Assembly (NCBI RefSeq): GCF_001514145.1
Contig: NZ_KQ948665.1
Coordinates: 317,378-381,377 of the forward strand
Direction of reading: 5' to 3'
DNA length: 64,000 bases
Origin: Streptomyces canus
GTDB lineage: Bacteria > Actinomycetota > Actinomycetes > Streptomycetales > Streptomycetaceae
The notes under the pieces are model-generated. The model made no database searches. It was given only the letters and a program-made list of their open reading frames with translations, and was not told where the DNA came from. This document shows positions 1 to 8,975 of the stretch, in pieces (within the stretch, counting starts at the first letter, position 1; each line of letters begins with the position of its first letter). Both the position numbers and the translations under genes were made by a program.

Positions 1-704
1 CTGGAGTCGGTACGTCTTGTGCGGGGCCCGCCTGGGGGTCGCGCGCGTGTTCTGGGGTCGTCCGGACCCTCGGACCCCTGCACCTGCGGCGCCGCCCTGG
101 CCCCCGAGAGGCCGTCGGGATTCCCGGCCCGCTGGACCCGCAGGGCCGCCGCCTGGGCCTCCGGGGCGGGCCTGGATCCTCGGACCCCCCAGGGTCCCTG
201 AGGCCGTCGACAGCGAGACGGTCGACGTCCGGTTCCGCACCTACCCCCGCAGCCTGCACGTGGACCGTCCTCCAAGCCCGCCCGGACCTCCGGTACCCGC
301 GCAGGGCCACCCGGACCTCGCCCCTCAGGGCCTCTGAGACCGTCGGCAGAACGTCCTGCGCGGTGACCACCCCCAGGCCCGCCCCGGCCCGGCGGCAACC
401 CTTCCCCAGGGGCACACCGACCGGAACGGCTACGCCGGGCCAACACCAGCAAAACCGCCTCGAGCTCGACGCCTTCCCCGGTCACTCGTCCGGCGGAAGC
501 TGCTGAGCAACGGCAAATACGAGACCGGCACGCAGCTCTCCAAAGGCCCTGGCCGACTGGACACCACGTCGTTTTCCGTCGACATCGGCCGAACGGCCGC
601 ACGAAGGGTGGTGGCCTCGCCCCGGATCGGGTACATACGATCGGGTAGCACCCGTCGGTAACCATACGGCCCCCAAGATCCCGATTCACGACGAGGTGAG
701 CCTG
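1..704. other. Non-coding stretch upstream of the acyl-CoA dehydrogenase
   Basis: No convincing gene. Open frames here are short, lack ribosome sites and disagree between frames. The first 340 bases carry loose C-rich near-repeats built on GGACCCTCGGACCCC-like words (about 60-80, 175-195, 285-320), perhaps a decayed coding remnant. Around 625-650 lies CATACGATCGGGTAGCAC, in which TACGAT could be a -10 box for the downstream gene; I see no matching -35, so this is weak. Confidence 0.4.
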
Positions 705-2636
705 ATGTCCGCACCATCCACCAAGCCCGTCGTCACCGAGCGCGAGGCCCGCGAGGTGGCGGAGGCCGCCCGGGAACAGGACTGGCGCAAGCCCAGCTTC
801 GCCAAGGAACTGTTCCTCGGGCGTTTCCGGCTCGACCTCATCCACCCCCACCCGATGCCCCCCGAGGAGGACGCCCAGCGCGGCGAGGACTTCCTGGCCA
901 AGCTCCGCGACTTCTGCGAGACCAGGGTGGACGGCGCCCTCATCGAACGCGAGGCCAAGATCCCCGACGACGTCGTGGACGGCCTCAAGGAACTCGGCGC
1001 CTTCGGCATGAAGATCGACACCAAGTACGGCGGTCTCGGCCTCACCCAGGTGTACTACAACAAGGCACTGGCCCTCGTGGGCTCCGCGAGCCCCGCGATC
1101 GGCGTGCTGCTGTCGGCCCACCAGTCGATCGGCGTACCCCAGCCGCTGAAGCTCTTCGGCACGCAGGAGCAGAAGGAGCGGTTCCTGCCCCGCTGCGCCC
1201 GCACCGACATCAGCGCCTTCCTCCTCACCGAACCGGACGTCGGCTCCGACCCGGCACGCCTCGCGACCAGCGCGGTACCCGACGGCGACGACTACATCCT
1301 CGACGGAGTGAAACTGTGGACCACCAACGGGGTGGTCGCCGACCTGCTCGTCGTGATGGCCCGCGTCCCCAAGTCAGAGGGCCACAAGGGCGGCATCACC
1401 GCCTTCGTCGTGGAGACCGCCTCGCCCGGCATCACCGTCGAGAACCGCAACGCCTTCATGGGCCTGCGCGGCATCGAGAACGGCGTCACCCGCTTCCACC
1501 AGGTCCGGGTGCCCGCGGCCAACCGCATCGGCCCCGAGGGCACAGGCCTGAAGATCGCCCTGACCACCCTGAACACCGGGCGCCTCTCGCTGCCCGCCTC
1601 CTGCGTGGCCGCCGGCAAGTGGTGTCTGAAGATCGCCCGCGAGTGGTCCGCGGCCCGCGAACAGTGGGGCAAGCCGATCGCCCACCACGAGGCCGTCGGC
1701 TCCAAGATCTCCTTCATCGCGGCGACGACCTTCGCCCTGGAGGCCGTACTCGACCTCTCGAGCCAGATGGCCGACGAGAACCGCAACGACATCCGTATCG
1801 AGGGTGCCCTCGCCAAGCTCTACGCCTCCGAGATGGCCTGGCTCGTCGCCGACGAACTGGTCCAGATCCGCGGCGGCCGGGGCTTCGAGACCGCCGATTC
1901 CCTCAGGGCCCGCGGCGAGAAGGCGGTCCCCGCCGAACAGGTCCTGCGCGACCTGCGCATCAACCGCATCTTCGAGGGCTCCACGGAGATCATGCACCTG
2001 CTGATCGCCCGCGAGGCCGTCGACGCCCACCTCTCGGTCGCGGGCGATCTCATCGACCCGGAGAAGTCCCTCGGCGACAAGGCGAAGGCGGGCGCGAACG
2101 CGGGCGTCTTCTACGCCAAGTGGCTCCCGAAGCTGGTGGCGGGTCCTGGCCAACTCCCCACCTCCTACGCCGAGTTCAAGCGCGAAGTAGACCTCTCGGT
2201 ACACCTGCGCTACGTCGAACGAACGGCCCGCAAACTCGCCCGCTCCACCTTCTACGCCATGTCCCGCTGGCAGGGCCGGATGGAGACCAAGCAGGGCTTC
2301 CTCGGCCGTATCGTCGACATCGGCGCCGAACTCTTCGCGATGAGCGCGGCCTGCGTACGCGCCGAACTCCTCTACACCACCGAACCCCACGGCCGCGAGG
2401 CCTACCAACTCGCCGACGCCTTCTGCCACCAGTCCCGTCTGCGCGTCGAGGAACTCTTCGGCCGCCTGTGGAACAACACCGACGACCAGGACCGCAAGGT
2501 CGTCAAGGGAGTCATGTCCGGCACCTACGGCTGGCTCGAGGACGGGATCGTCGACCCCTCGGGCGAGGGCGTCTGGATCGCCGACGCGACCCCCGGCCCT
2601 TCGGAGAAGGAGAACATGCACCGGCCCATCCGGTGA
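705..2636 (+). CDS. Acyl-CoA dehydrogenase, long FadE type
   Basis: Flavoprotein that would introduce the alpha,beta double bond into acyl-CoA thioesters in fatty-acid or branched-chain catabolism, in the cytoplasm. The family signature segments LTEPDVGSD (about residue 168) and IFEGSTEIMHL (about residue 427), together with RGGRGFETAD just before it, mark the FAD/substrate fold. At 643 residues it is much longer than the usual 380-400-residue enzymes and resembles the roughly 600-residue actinobacterial FadE class with an extra C-terminal helical domain. I chose ATG 705 because GAGGTGAG lies just upstream; an in-frame GTG at 696 overlaps that site. It is monocistronic, followed by a terminator-like hairpin. 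Substrate chain length cannot be told from sequence. Confidence 0.93.
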   Translation: MSAPSTKPVVTEREAREVAEAAREQDWRKPSFAKELFLGRFRLDLIHPHPMPPEEDAQRGEDFLAKLRDFCETRVDGALIEREAKIPDDVVDGLKELGAFGMKIDTKYGGLGLTQVYYNKALALVGSASPAIGVLLSAHQSIGVPQPLKLFGTQEQKERFLPRCARTDISAFLLTEPDVGSDPARLATSAVPDGDDYILDGVKLWTTNGVVADLLVVMARVPKSEGHKGGITAFVVETASPGITVENRNAFMGLRGIENGVTRFHQVRVPAANRIGPEGTGLKIALTTLNTGRLSLPASCVAAGKWCLKIAREWSAAREQWGKPIAHHEAVGSKISFIAATTFALEAVLDLSSQMADENRNDIRIEGALAKLYASEMAWLVADELVQIRGGRGFETADSLRARGEKAVPAEQVLRDLRINRIFEGSTEIMHLLIAREAVDAHLSVAGDLIDPEKSLGDKAKAGANAGVFYAKWLPKLVAGPGQLPTSYAEFKREVDLSVHLRYVERTARKLARSTFYAMSRWQGRMETKQGFLGRIVDIGAELFAMSAACVRAELLYTTEPHGREAYQLADAFCHQSRLRVEELFGRLWNNTDDQDRKVVKGVMSGTYGWLEDGIVDPSGEGVWIADATPGPSEKENMHRPIR

Positions 2637-2643
2637 CAAGGCT

Positions 2644-2672
2644 GTCCCCCTCCCGCAACCCGAGAGGGGGAC
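2644..2672 (+). terminator. Hairpin terminator after acyl-CoA dehydrogenase
   Basis: A perfect 9-bp inverted repeat, GTCCCCCTC / GAGGGGGAC, with an 11-nt loop begins 8 nt after the stop. There is no T-tract, which is common for Streptomyces terminators. Confidence 0.6.
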
Positions 2673-2713
2673 GCGCTGTCCTCACACACCGTCCTTACGG
2701 CCACAATGGAGGG

Positions 2714-3970
2714 ATGAGCGACAGTCCAGCCCCTCTCGCCGACCCGCACCTGGTCTACAACCCCCTCCCGGGTGACGGTCCCAAGGACGTGGTGATCCTC
2801 GGCTCCACGGGCTCCATCGGCACCCAGGCCATCGACCTCGTGCTGCGCAACCCCGACCGGTTCCGGGTGACCGGGCTCTCCGCCAACGGCGGCCGGGTCG
2901 CGCTCCTCGCCGAGCAGGCGCACCGGCTGAAGGCGCGGACCGTCGCGGTCGCCCGCGAGGACGTCGTACCGCAGCTGCGCGAGGCGCTCAGTGGTTTCTA
3001 CGGCACGGGCGAGCCGCTCCCCGAGATCCTCGCCGGCCCGGACGCGGCCACGCAGGTCGCCGCCTCCGACGCGCACACCGTCCTCAACGGCATCACCGGC
3101 TCCATCGGCCTGGCCCCGACCCTCGCCGCCCTGAAAGCGGGCCGCACCCTCGCGCTCGCCAACAAGGAGTCGCTCATCGTGGGCGGCCCGCTGGTGAAGG
3201 CCCTCGCCAAGCCCGGGCAGATCATCCCGGTCGACTCCGAGCACGCCGCCCTCTTCCAGGCCCTGGCCTCCGGGACGAGGGCCGACGTACGCAAGCTCGT
3301 CGTCACCGCGTCCGGCGGCCCCTTCCGAGGCCGTACGAAAGCCGACCTCGCCCAGGTGAGCGTCGAGGACGCCCTCGCCCACCCCACCTGGGCCATGGGC
3401 CCGGTCATCACGATCAACTCCGCGACCCTCGTCAACAAGGGGCTGGAGGTCATCGAGGCACACCTCCTCTACGACATTCCCTTCGACCGCATTGAGGTGG
3501 TCGTGCATCCCCAGTCGTATGTCCACTCGATGGTTGAGTTCACGGACGGATCCACGATCGCCCAGGCGACGCCCCCCGACATGCGCGGGCCGATCGCCAT
3601 CGGCCTGGGCTGGCCCGAGCGCGTCCCCGACGCGGCGCCCGCCTTCGACTGGAGCAAGGCGTCGACCTGGGAGTTCTTCCCGCTCGACAACGACGCGTTT
3701 CCTTCGGTCAACCTTGCGAGACACGTGGGACAGCTCGCGGGCACGGCCCCGGCGGTGTTCAATGCCGCCAACGAGGAGTGCGTCGAGGCCTTCCGGGCCG
3801 GCGCACTGCCGTTCAACGGGATCATGGAGACCGTGACCCGGGTGGTGGACGAGCACGGCACCCCGCGCGGGGGAACCTCGCTCACCGTCGCGGACGTCCT
3901 CGAAGCGGAGACCTGGGCGCGGACCCGGGCCCGGGAACTGACGGCACAGACGGCGGAGGCCCGTGCATGA
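2714..3970 (+). CDS. dxr: 1-deoxy-D-xylulose 5-phosphate reductoisomerase
   Basis: Second step of the MEP pathway: converts 1-deoxy-D-xylulose 5-phosphate to 2-C-methyl-D-erythritol 4-phosphate using NADPH and a divalent metal. The N-terminal NADPH-binding motif GSTGSIGTQ is at residues 30-38. LANKES (148-153), VDSEHAALFQ (about 173) and the C-terminal segment VHPQSYVHSMVEF (about 266) are the conserved active-site blocks. The 418-residue length fits the family. The frame stays open far upstream inside the previous gene, but ATG 2714, preceded by GGAGG, gives the family N-terminus. Its stop overlaps the next start (ATGA), so translation is probably coupled to the protease gene, the same order as dxr-rip1-gcpE in mycobacteria. 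Confidence 0.97.
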   Translation: MSDSPAPLADPHLVYNPLPGDGPKDVVILGSTGSIGTQAIDLVLRNPDRFRVTGLSANGGRVALLAEQAHRLKARTVAVAREDVVPQLREALSGFYGTGEPLPEILAGPDAATQVAASDAHTVLNGITGSIGLAPTLAALKAGRTLALANKESLIVGGPLVKALAKPGQIIPVDSEHAALFQALASGTRADVRKLVVTASGGPFRGRTKADLAQVSVEDALAHPTWAMGPVITINSATLVNKGLEVIEAHLLYDIPFDRIEVVVHPQSYVHSMVEFTDGSTIAQATPPDMRGPIAIGLGWPERVPDAAPAFDWSKASTWEFFPLDNDAFPSVNLARHVGQLAGTAPAVFNAANEECVEAFRAGALPFNGIMETVTRVVDEHGTPRGGTSLTVADVLEAETWARTRARELTAQTAEARA

Positions 3971-5271
3971 CGACCCTGATGTTCATCCTCGGCATAGGGC
4001 TCTTCGCCTTCGGCCTCCTGGTGTCGATCGCGTGGCACGAGCTGGGGCACCTGTCCTTCGCCAAGCTCTTCGGTATCCGCGTGCCGCAGTACATGGTCGG
4101 CTTCGGCCCGACCGTCTTCTCGCGGAAGAAGGGCGAGACGGAGTACGGCATCAAGGCCATCCCCTTCGGCGGCTACATCCGCATGATCGGCATGTTCCCG
4201 CCCGGCGACGACGGCCGTATCAGCGCCCGCTCCACCTCCCCCTGGCGCGGCATGATCGAGGACGCCCGCTCGGCCGCCTTCGAGGAACTCCAGCCCGGCG
4301 ACGAGAAACGCCTCTTCTACACCCGTAAGCCCTGGAAACGCGTCATCGTGATGTTCGCGGGCCCCTTCGCGAACCTGATCCTCGCGGTGGCGCTGTTCCT
4401 CACGGTCCTCATGGGCTTCGGCATCTCCCAGCAGACCAACACGGTCAGCTCCGTCTCCAAGTGCGTGATCTCCCAGAGCCAGAATCGCCAGACCTGCAAG
4501 GCCTCCGACCCCGCCTCCCCGGCCGCGGCGGCCGGCCTCAAGGCGGGCGACAAGATCCTCTCGTTCAACGGTGTACGGACGGACGACTGGAACAAGCTCT
4601 CCGACCTCATCCGCGCCAACCCCGACAAGACGGTCCCGATAGTCGTCGAGCGGAACGGCAAGGACGTCACCCTCACCGCGAAGATCGCCAGCAACCAGGT
4701 CGCCAAGAAGGACTCCAGCGGGCAGTACGTCCAGGGCGAGTACGTCACCGCCGGCTTCCTCGGCTTCAGCGCGGCCACCGGCATCGTCAAGCAGGACTTC
4801 GGCGACTCCGTGGTCTGGATGGGCGACCGCGTCGGCGAGGCCGTCGACTCCCTGGCCGCCCTGCCCGGCAAGATCCCGGCCCTGTGGAACGCGGCCTTCG
4901 GCGACGCCCCGCGCGAGCCGGACTCCCCGATGGGCGTGGTCGGCGCGGCGAGGGTGGGCGGCGAGATCTTCACGCTCGACATCCCCCCGACCCAGCAACT
5001 CGCCATGGCGCTCATGCTGGTCGCGGGCTTCAACCTCTCCCTGTTCCTCTTCAACATGCTCCCGCTGCTCCCCCTGGACGGCGGCCACATCGCGGGCGCC
5101 CTGTGGGAGTCCCTGCGCCGCAACCTGGCGAAGGTCCTCAAGCGCCCGGACCCGGGCCCGTTCGACGTGGCGAAGCTGATGCCGGTGGCCTATGTGGTGG
5201 CGGGGATCTTCATCTGCTTCACGATCCTCGTCCTGATCGCCGACGTCGTTAACCCGGTGAGAATCTCCTAG
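3967..5271 (+). CDS. rseP: Site-2 intramembrane metalloprotease (RseP/Rip1, M50)
   Basis: Membrane-embedded zinc protease that cleaves substrates within the bilayer, in relatives anti-sigma factors and signal peptides. HELGH, the zinc-binding HEXXH site, is at residues 24-28 in the first membrane helix. A second helix starts near residue 125, a PDZ-type region covers roughly 175-270, and the second zinc-site motif LDGGH is at 370-374 in NMLPLLPLDGGH. The length of 434 residues is typical. ATG 3967 overlaps the dxr stop by 4 nt and has GGAGG upstream. A hairpin follows the stop, so dxr and this gene form a unit separated from ispG. Confidence 0.95.
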   Translation: MTTLMFILGIGLFAFGLLVSIAWHELGHLSFAKLFGIRVPQYMVGFGPTVFSRKKGETEYGIKAIPFGGYIRMIGMFPPGDDGRISARSTSPWRGMIEDARSAAFEELQPGDEKRLFYTRKPWKRVIVMFAGPFANLILAVALFLTVLMGFGISQQTNTVSSVSKCVISQSQNRQTCKASDPASPAAAAGLKAGDKILSFNGVRTDDWNKLSDLIRANPDKTVPIVVERNGKDVTLTAKIASNQVAKKDSSGQYVQGEYVTAGFLGFSAATGIVKQDFGDSVVWMGDRVGEAVDSLAALPGKIPALWNAAFGDAPREPDSPMGVVGAARVGGEIFTLDIPPTQQLAMALMLVAGFNLSLFLFNMLPLLPLDGGHIAGALWESLRRNLAKVLKRPDPGPFDVAKLMPVAYVVAGIFICFTILVLIADVVNPVRIS

Positions 5272-5287
5272 CCATACGGTGTTCGAG

Positions 5288-5316
5288 GCGGCCCGGCACG
5301 GTGTGTGCCGGGCCGC
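5288..5316 (+). terminator. Hairpin terminator after rseP
   Basis: A perfect 12-bp stem, GCGGCCCGGCAC / GTGCCGGGCCGC, with a 5-nt loop lies 17 nt after the rseP stop. No run of T follows. Confidence 0.7.
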
Positions 5317-5441
5317 TCTCCATTGAGTGGGTTTGACGGCCGTGATGTGCCCGCGCCCGGTCCCTTGCCGTAATCTCGAAGTCCGGAGCCCGGCGCTGAC
5401 GGGACCTGGACCTTGATCCACGACTTGGGGTTGCACAGCAG

Positions 5442-6599
5442 ATGACTGCGATTTCTCTCGGCATGCCGTCCGTTCCGACCAGGCTCGCCGAACGCCGGAA
5501 GAGCCGGCAGATCCAGGTCGGTTCGGTCGCGGTGGGCGGTGACGCCCCGGTGTCGGTCCAGTCGATGACGACCACGCGCACCTCGGACATCGGCGCCACG
5601 CTCCAGCAGATCGCCGAGCTCACGGCGTCCGGCTGCCAGATCGTGCGCGTGGCCTGCCCGACCCAGGACGACGCGGACGCGCTAGCGACCATCGCGCGCA
5701 AGTCGCAGATCCCGGTGATCGCGGACATCCACTTCCAGCCGAAGTACGTCTTCGCGGCGATCGAGGCCGGCTGTGCGGCCGTACGCGTCAACCCCGGCAA
5801 CATCAAGCAGTTCGACGACAAGGTCAAGGAGATCGCGCGGGCCGCGAAGGACCACGGCACCCCGATCCGCATCGGCGTCAACGCGGGTTCGCTGGACCGC
5901 CGGCTGCTCCAGAAGTACGGCAAGGCGACCCCCGAGGCGCTGGCCGAGTCCGCACTGTGGGAGGCATCCCTCTTCGAGGAGCACGACTTCCGGGACATCA
6001 AGATCTCGGTCAAGCACAACGACCCGGTCGTGATGGTCGAGGCGTACCGCCAGCTCGCCGCCCAGTGCGACTACCCGCTGCACCTCGGCGTGACCGAGGC
6101 GGGCCCGGCCTTCCAGGGCACCATCAAGTCGGCCGTGGCTTTCGGCGCGCTGCTCTCCCAGGGCATCGGCGACACCATCCGGGTGTCGCTGAGTGCCCCG
6201 CCGGTCGAGGAGGTCAAGGTCGGCAACCAGATCCTGGAGTCCCTGAACCTCAAGCAGCGCGGCCTGGAGATCGTCTCCTGCCCGTCCTGCGGCCGCGCCC
6301 AGGTCGACGTCTACAAGCTGGCCGAGGAGGTCACCGCGGGCCTGACCGGCATGGAGGTCCCGCTCCGCGTCGCGGTCATGGGCTGCGTGGTGAACGGCCC
6401 CGGCGAGGCCCGCGAAGCCGACCTCGGCGTCGCCTCCGGCAACGGCAAGGGGCAGATCTTCGTCAAGGGCGAGGTCATCAAGACGGTCCCCGAGTCGAAG
6501 ATCGTGGAGACCCTCATCGAAGAGGCGATGAAGATCGCCGAGCAGATGGAGGCGGAGGGCATCGCCTCCGGCGAGCCGTCGGTGTCGGTCGCGGGCTGA
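5442..6599 (+). CDS. ispG: 4-hydroxy-3-methylbut-2-enyl diphosphate synthase (flavodoxin/ferredoxin)
   Basis: Penultimate MEP-pathway enzyme: a [4Fe-4S] protein that reduces 2-C-methyl-erythritol 2,4-cyclodiphosphate to HMBPP. The N-terminal TIM-barrel half contains SVQSMTTTRT and ADIHFQPKY. The cluster ligands are visible as CPSC at residues 280-283 and the third cysteine in GCVVNGPGE at residue 315. The 385-residue length matches the shorter bacterial form without the plant insertion. It has its own 170-nt upstream region after a terminator, so it is probably transcribed separately from dxr-rseP despite belonging to the same pathway. Confidence 0.97.
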   Translation: MTAISLGMPSVPTRLAERRKSRQIQVGSVAVGGDAPVSVQSMTTTRTSDIGATLQQIAELTASGCQIVRVACPTQDDADALATIARKSQIPVIADIHFQPKYVFAAIEAGCAAVRVNPGNIKQFDDKVKEIARAAKDHGTPIRIGVNAGSLDRRLLQKYGKATPEALAESALWEASLFEEHDFRDIKISVKHNDPVVMVEAYRQLAAQCDYPLHLGVTEAGPAFQGTIKSAVAFGALLSQGIGDTIRVSLSAPPVEEVKVGNQILESLNLKQRGLEIVSCPSCGRAQVDVYKLAEEVTAGLTGMEVPLRVAVMGCVVNGPGEAREADLGVASGNGKGQIFVKGEVIKTVPESKIVETLIEEAMKIAEQMEAEGIASGEPSVSVAG

Positions 6600-6609
6600 C
6601 CTCTGTGGC

Positions 6610-7347
6610 TCACCGGTGCCGCATCCAGACGTTCGGCTCCTGATAGACGCCGACGTCGGCGTCCCGGTCGACCCGCAGCACATTCAGCCCGTCCGGGATG
6701 ACGTAGTCGCCGGACTCGGGGAGGGCGAGGTCCGTCCAGCCCTCCCACTCGGCGACCGTGCCGGTCATCGTCTGCGAGACGGGGGCCGGGGCGAGGATCC
6801 GGGCGCCGAGCCGTTCGTGGGTCCGGATCCAGGGATCGAGGGCGGTGCCGTCCTCCCGCCGCCATCGCAGGAACGACTCGATGGGCGTCAGCGGATAGCG
6901 GGCCTTGGTCGTGGGCCGCACGGGTGCGACGACCCGCGCCAGCCCCGCATCCTGTCCGGCCTCCCGCAGGGCGGTGAGCATCCGCCCGGCGAGCCCCTGC
7001 CCCTTGAGCGACGGGGTGACGATCGCCCCGCAGATCACCAGGGTGTCGGGTTCGACGCCCTGCTCGTGACCCTCGACGGCCCGCACCAGCGCGTCCGTGT
7101 ATCCCGAGGGCAGCGCGTCGGCCGGGCCGTCCCACCGCAGCGGCACCCCCCACCCGGCGGCGACGGGAACCCCGTCCGCGTCCAGCAGCATCAGATCCAG
7201 CCCCGCGAAGAACTCCCGTACCCGGCCGATGTACTCCTTCACCAGCCGGTCGGCGGTGATGAACTTGGGGAAGCCCTCGCTGAACAGCTCCGCGAGCTGC
7301 TCGTCGGGCCATTTCCGGGCGTCGGATCGCACTGGGGTCGAGATCAT
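6610..7347 (-). CDS. GNAT-family N-acetyltransferase-like protein
   Basis: Probable acetyl-CoA-dependent N-acyltransferase of unknown substrate. The 245-residue protein has a GNAT motif-A-like segment, GQGLAGRMLTALREAG (about residues 114-129), preceded by the strand VICGAIVTP. The C-terminal half ends in a beta-rich region. Its stop lies 10 nt from the convergent ispG stop. Starting ATG 7347 gives the sensible N-terminus MISTPVRSD. A remote hydrolase-like role is not excluded, because motif A (Q/RxxGxG/A) is only partly canonical (GQGLAG). Confidence 0.75.
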   Translation of the reverse strand: MISTPVRSDARKWPDEQLAELFSEGFPKFITADRLVKEYIGRVREFFAGLDLMLLDADGVPVAAGWGVPLRWDGPADALPSGYTDALVRAVEGHEQGVEPDTLVICGAIVTPSLKGQGLAGRMLTALREAGQDAGLARVVAPVRPTTKARYPLTPIESFLRWRREDGTALDPWIRTHERLGARILAPAPVSQTMTGTVAEWEGWTDLALPESGDYVIPDGLNVLRVDRDADVGVYQEPNVWMRHR

Positions 7348-7472
7348 CCGACGTTCCTATCAGCGCGGGTCGGGCGTGTCAGCAACGAACGGCCCCCGAA
7401 CTGGGGGCGGCACGGCTCAGCTTCCGCAGGTACAGTGCGGAGATCAGCAGACCCCAGTGTGAGGCCCCGCCC

Positions 7473-8321
7473 GTGTTGACCCAGACGACCTCCCGGGTCC
7501 TCGAACCGAGCGACCTGGACGCCGCGCTCGCCGTGCTCGGCCGCGATCCGGTCGCGAACGCCTTCGTGACGTCGAGGGTGCAGGTCGCCGGCCTCGACCC
7601 GTGGCGGCTCGGCGGCGAGATGTGGGGCTGGTACGAGGACGGCATGCTCACGTCCCTCTGCTACGCCGGTGCCAACCTGGTCCCGATCTGCGCGACCCCC
7701 CGAGCCGTCCGCGCCTTCGCCGACCGCGCCCGGCGTTCCGGCCGCCGGTGCTCCTCCATCGTCGGCCCCGCCGAACCCACCGCCCAGCTCTGGCGCCTGC
7801 TGGAACCCAGCTGGGGCCCGGCGCGGGAGGTCCGTGCCCAGCAGCCCCTCATGGTCACCGACCGCATGCCCACCGACATCGCCCCGGATCCGTACGTCCG
7901 CCGCATCCGCAAGGACGAGATGGAAACGATCATGCCGGCGTGCGTGGCGATGTTCACGGAAGAGGTCGGCGTCTCCCCGCTGGCCGGCGACGGCGGACTC
8001 CTCTACCAGGCCCGCGTCGCCGAACTGGTCGGTTCCGGCCGCTCCTTCGCTCGCCTCGACGAACACGGCAAGGTCGTCTTCAAGGCGGAGATCGGTGCCG
8101 CGACGGACCGGGCCTGCCAGATCCAGGGCGTGTGGGTGGCCCCCGAGTACCGGGGCAGGGGAGTGGCGGCCCCGGGGATGGCGGCGGTACTGCGGTACGC
8201 CCTGGCGGATGTGGCCCCGGTGGTGAGCCTGTACGTCAACGACTTCAACACCCCGGCGAGGCGGACGTACGCAAGGGTGGGCTTCCAGGAGATCGGCGCC
8301 TTCATGAGCATCCTCTTCTGA
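7473..8321 (+). CDS. GNAT N-acetyltransferase with DUF4081-type N-terminal domain
   Basis: Two-domain protein of 282 residues. The N-terminal half (VLGRDPVANAFVTSRV and following) matches the DUF4081 region found before a GNAT domain in actinobacteria. The C-terminal half carries motif A as YRGRGVAAPGMAAVL (about residues 228-242) followed by SLYVNDFNTPARRTY, the usual acetyl-CoA-binding strand and helix. The start is GTG 7473; the upstream sequence AGGCCCC is a weak ribosome site. It lies directly upstream of another GNAT gene with a 49-nt gap. The substrate cannot be deduced. Confidence 0.85.
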   Translation: MLTQTTSRVLEPSDLDAALAVLGRDPVANAFVTSRVQVAGLDPWRLGGEMWGWYEDGMLTSLCYAGANLVPICATPRAVRAFADRARRSGRRCSSIVGPAEPTAQLWRLLEPSWGPAREVRAQQPLMVTDRMPTDIAPDPYVRRIRKDEMETIMPACVAMFTEEVGVSPLAGDGGLLYQARVAELVGSGRSFARLDEHGKVVFKAEIGAATDRACQIQGVWVAPEYRGRGVAAPGMAAVLRYALADVAPVVSLYVNDFNTPARRTYARVGFQEIGAFMSILF

Positions 8322-8370
8322 GCCGACCCGCCCCCGGCACACACCTGAAACCCCCCTGTACGCTGCCCGC

Positions 8371-8901
8371 ATGGACCTCGTCATCGGCCCCCTGGACCTG
8401 TCCGCCCACGTGGACGAGGCCCTGGCAGTACAGGCCATCGCCTTCGGCCTCGGCGCCGACGAGGTAGCGGTCCGCCGCCAGATCGTGCTCCGCCACATGA
8501 CCTATCCCGGCGCGAGGGCCCTCGGCGCGACCGTCGGAGGAAACCTCGTCGGATTCGTGTACGGCATGCCCAACAACCGCACCCACTGGTGGTCCACCGT
8601 CGTGGAGCCCTACCTCCGCGCGCAGCACAACGACATCTGGCTCGACGACTCGTTCGTGATCACCGAGCTCCATGTCCACCCCCACCACCAGAACCGCGGT
8701 ATCGGCCGCACCCTGATCACCGCGATCACCGACAGCGCCGCCGAGCCCCGCTCGATCCTCTCCGCGATCGACACCGACAGCCCCGCCCGCGGCCTGTACC
8801 ACTCCCTCGGCTACCAGGACCTCGCCCGCCAGGTCCTCTTCCCGAGCGCCCCGAAGCCGTACGCCGTGATGGGCGCCCCCTTGCCCCTGCGCCGCCGCTG
8901 A
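8371..8901 (+). CDS. GNAT-family N-acetyltransferase
   Basis: A single-domain acetyltransferase of 176 residues. The core is ITELHVHPHHQNRGIGRTL (about residues 95-113), an excellent motif A with the acetyl-CoA pyrophosphate loop NRGIGR, followed by DSPARGLYHSLGYQ, the motif-B helix. The N-terminal region contains an insertion around residues 65-85 (NRTHWWSTVVEP). It is the third GNAT gene in a row and shares strand with the previous one, so co-transcription is likely. Substrate unknown. Confidence 0.85.
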   Translation: MDLVIGPLDLSAHVDEALAVQAIAFGLGADEVAVRRQIVLRHMTYPGARALGATVGGNLVGFVYGMPNNRTHWWSTVVEPYLRAQHNDIWLDDSFVITELHVHPHHQNRGIGRTLITAITDSAAEPRSILSAIDTDSPARGLYHSLGYQDLARQVLFPSAPKPYAVMGAPLPLRRR

Positions 8902-8975
8902 ACCGATTTCCACCGGCACAGCCCGCCCGGCTAACCTCCTAGCCATCACCCTTATCCGGCAGGAGTACGAGAACC

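Noticed and set aside
1316..2713. In-frame N-terminal extension of dxr through the acyl-CoA dehydrogenase gene
   Set aside because: The extension is an out-of-frame reading of the upstream gene; ATG 2714 has a ribosome site and gives the family N-terminus.
3469..5436. A 655-codon open frame antisense to dxr and rseP
   Set aside because: Both plus-strand genes are unmistakable; the antisense frame is a composition artefact.
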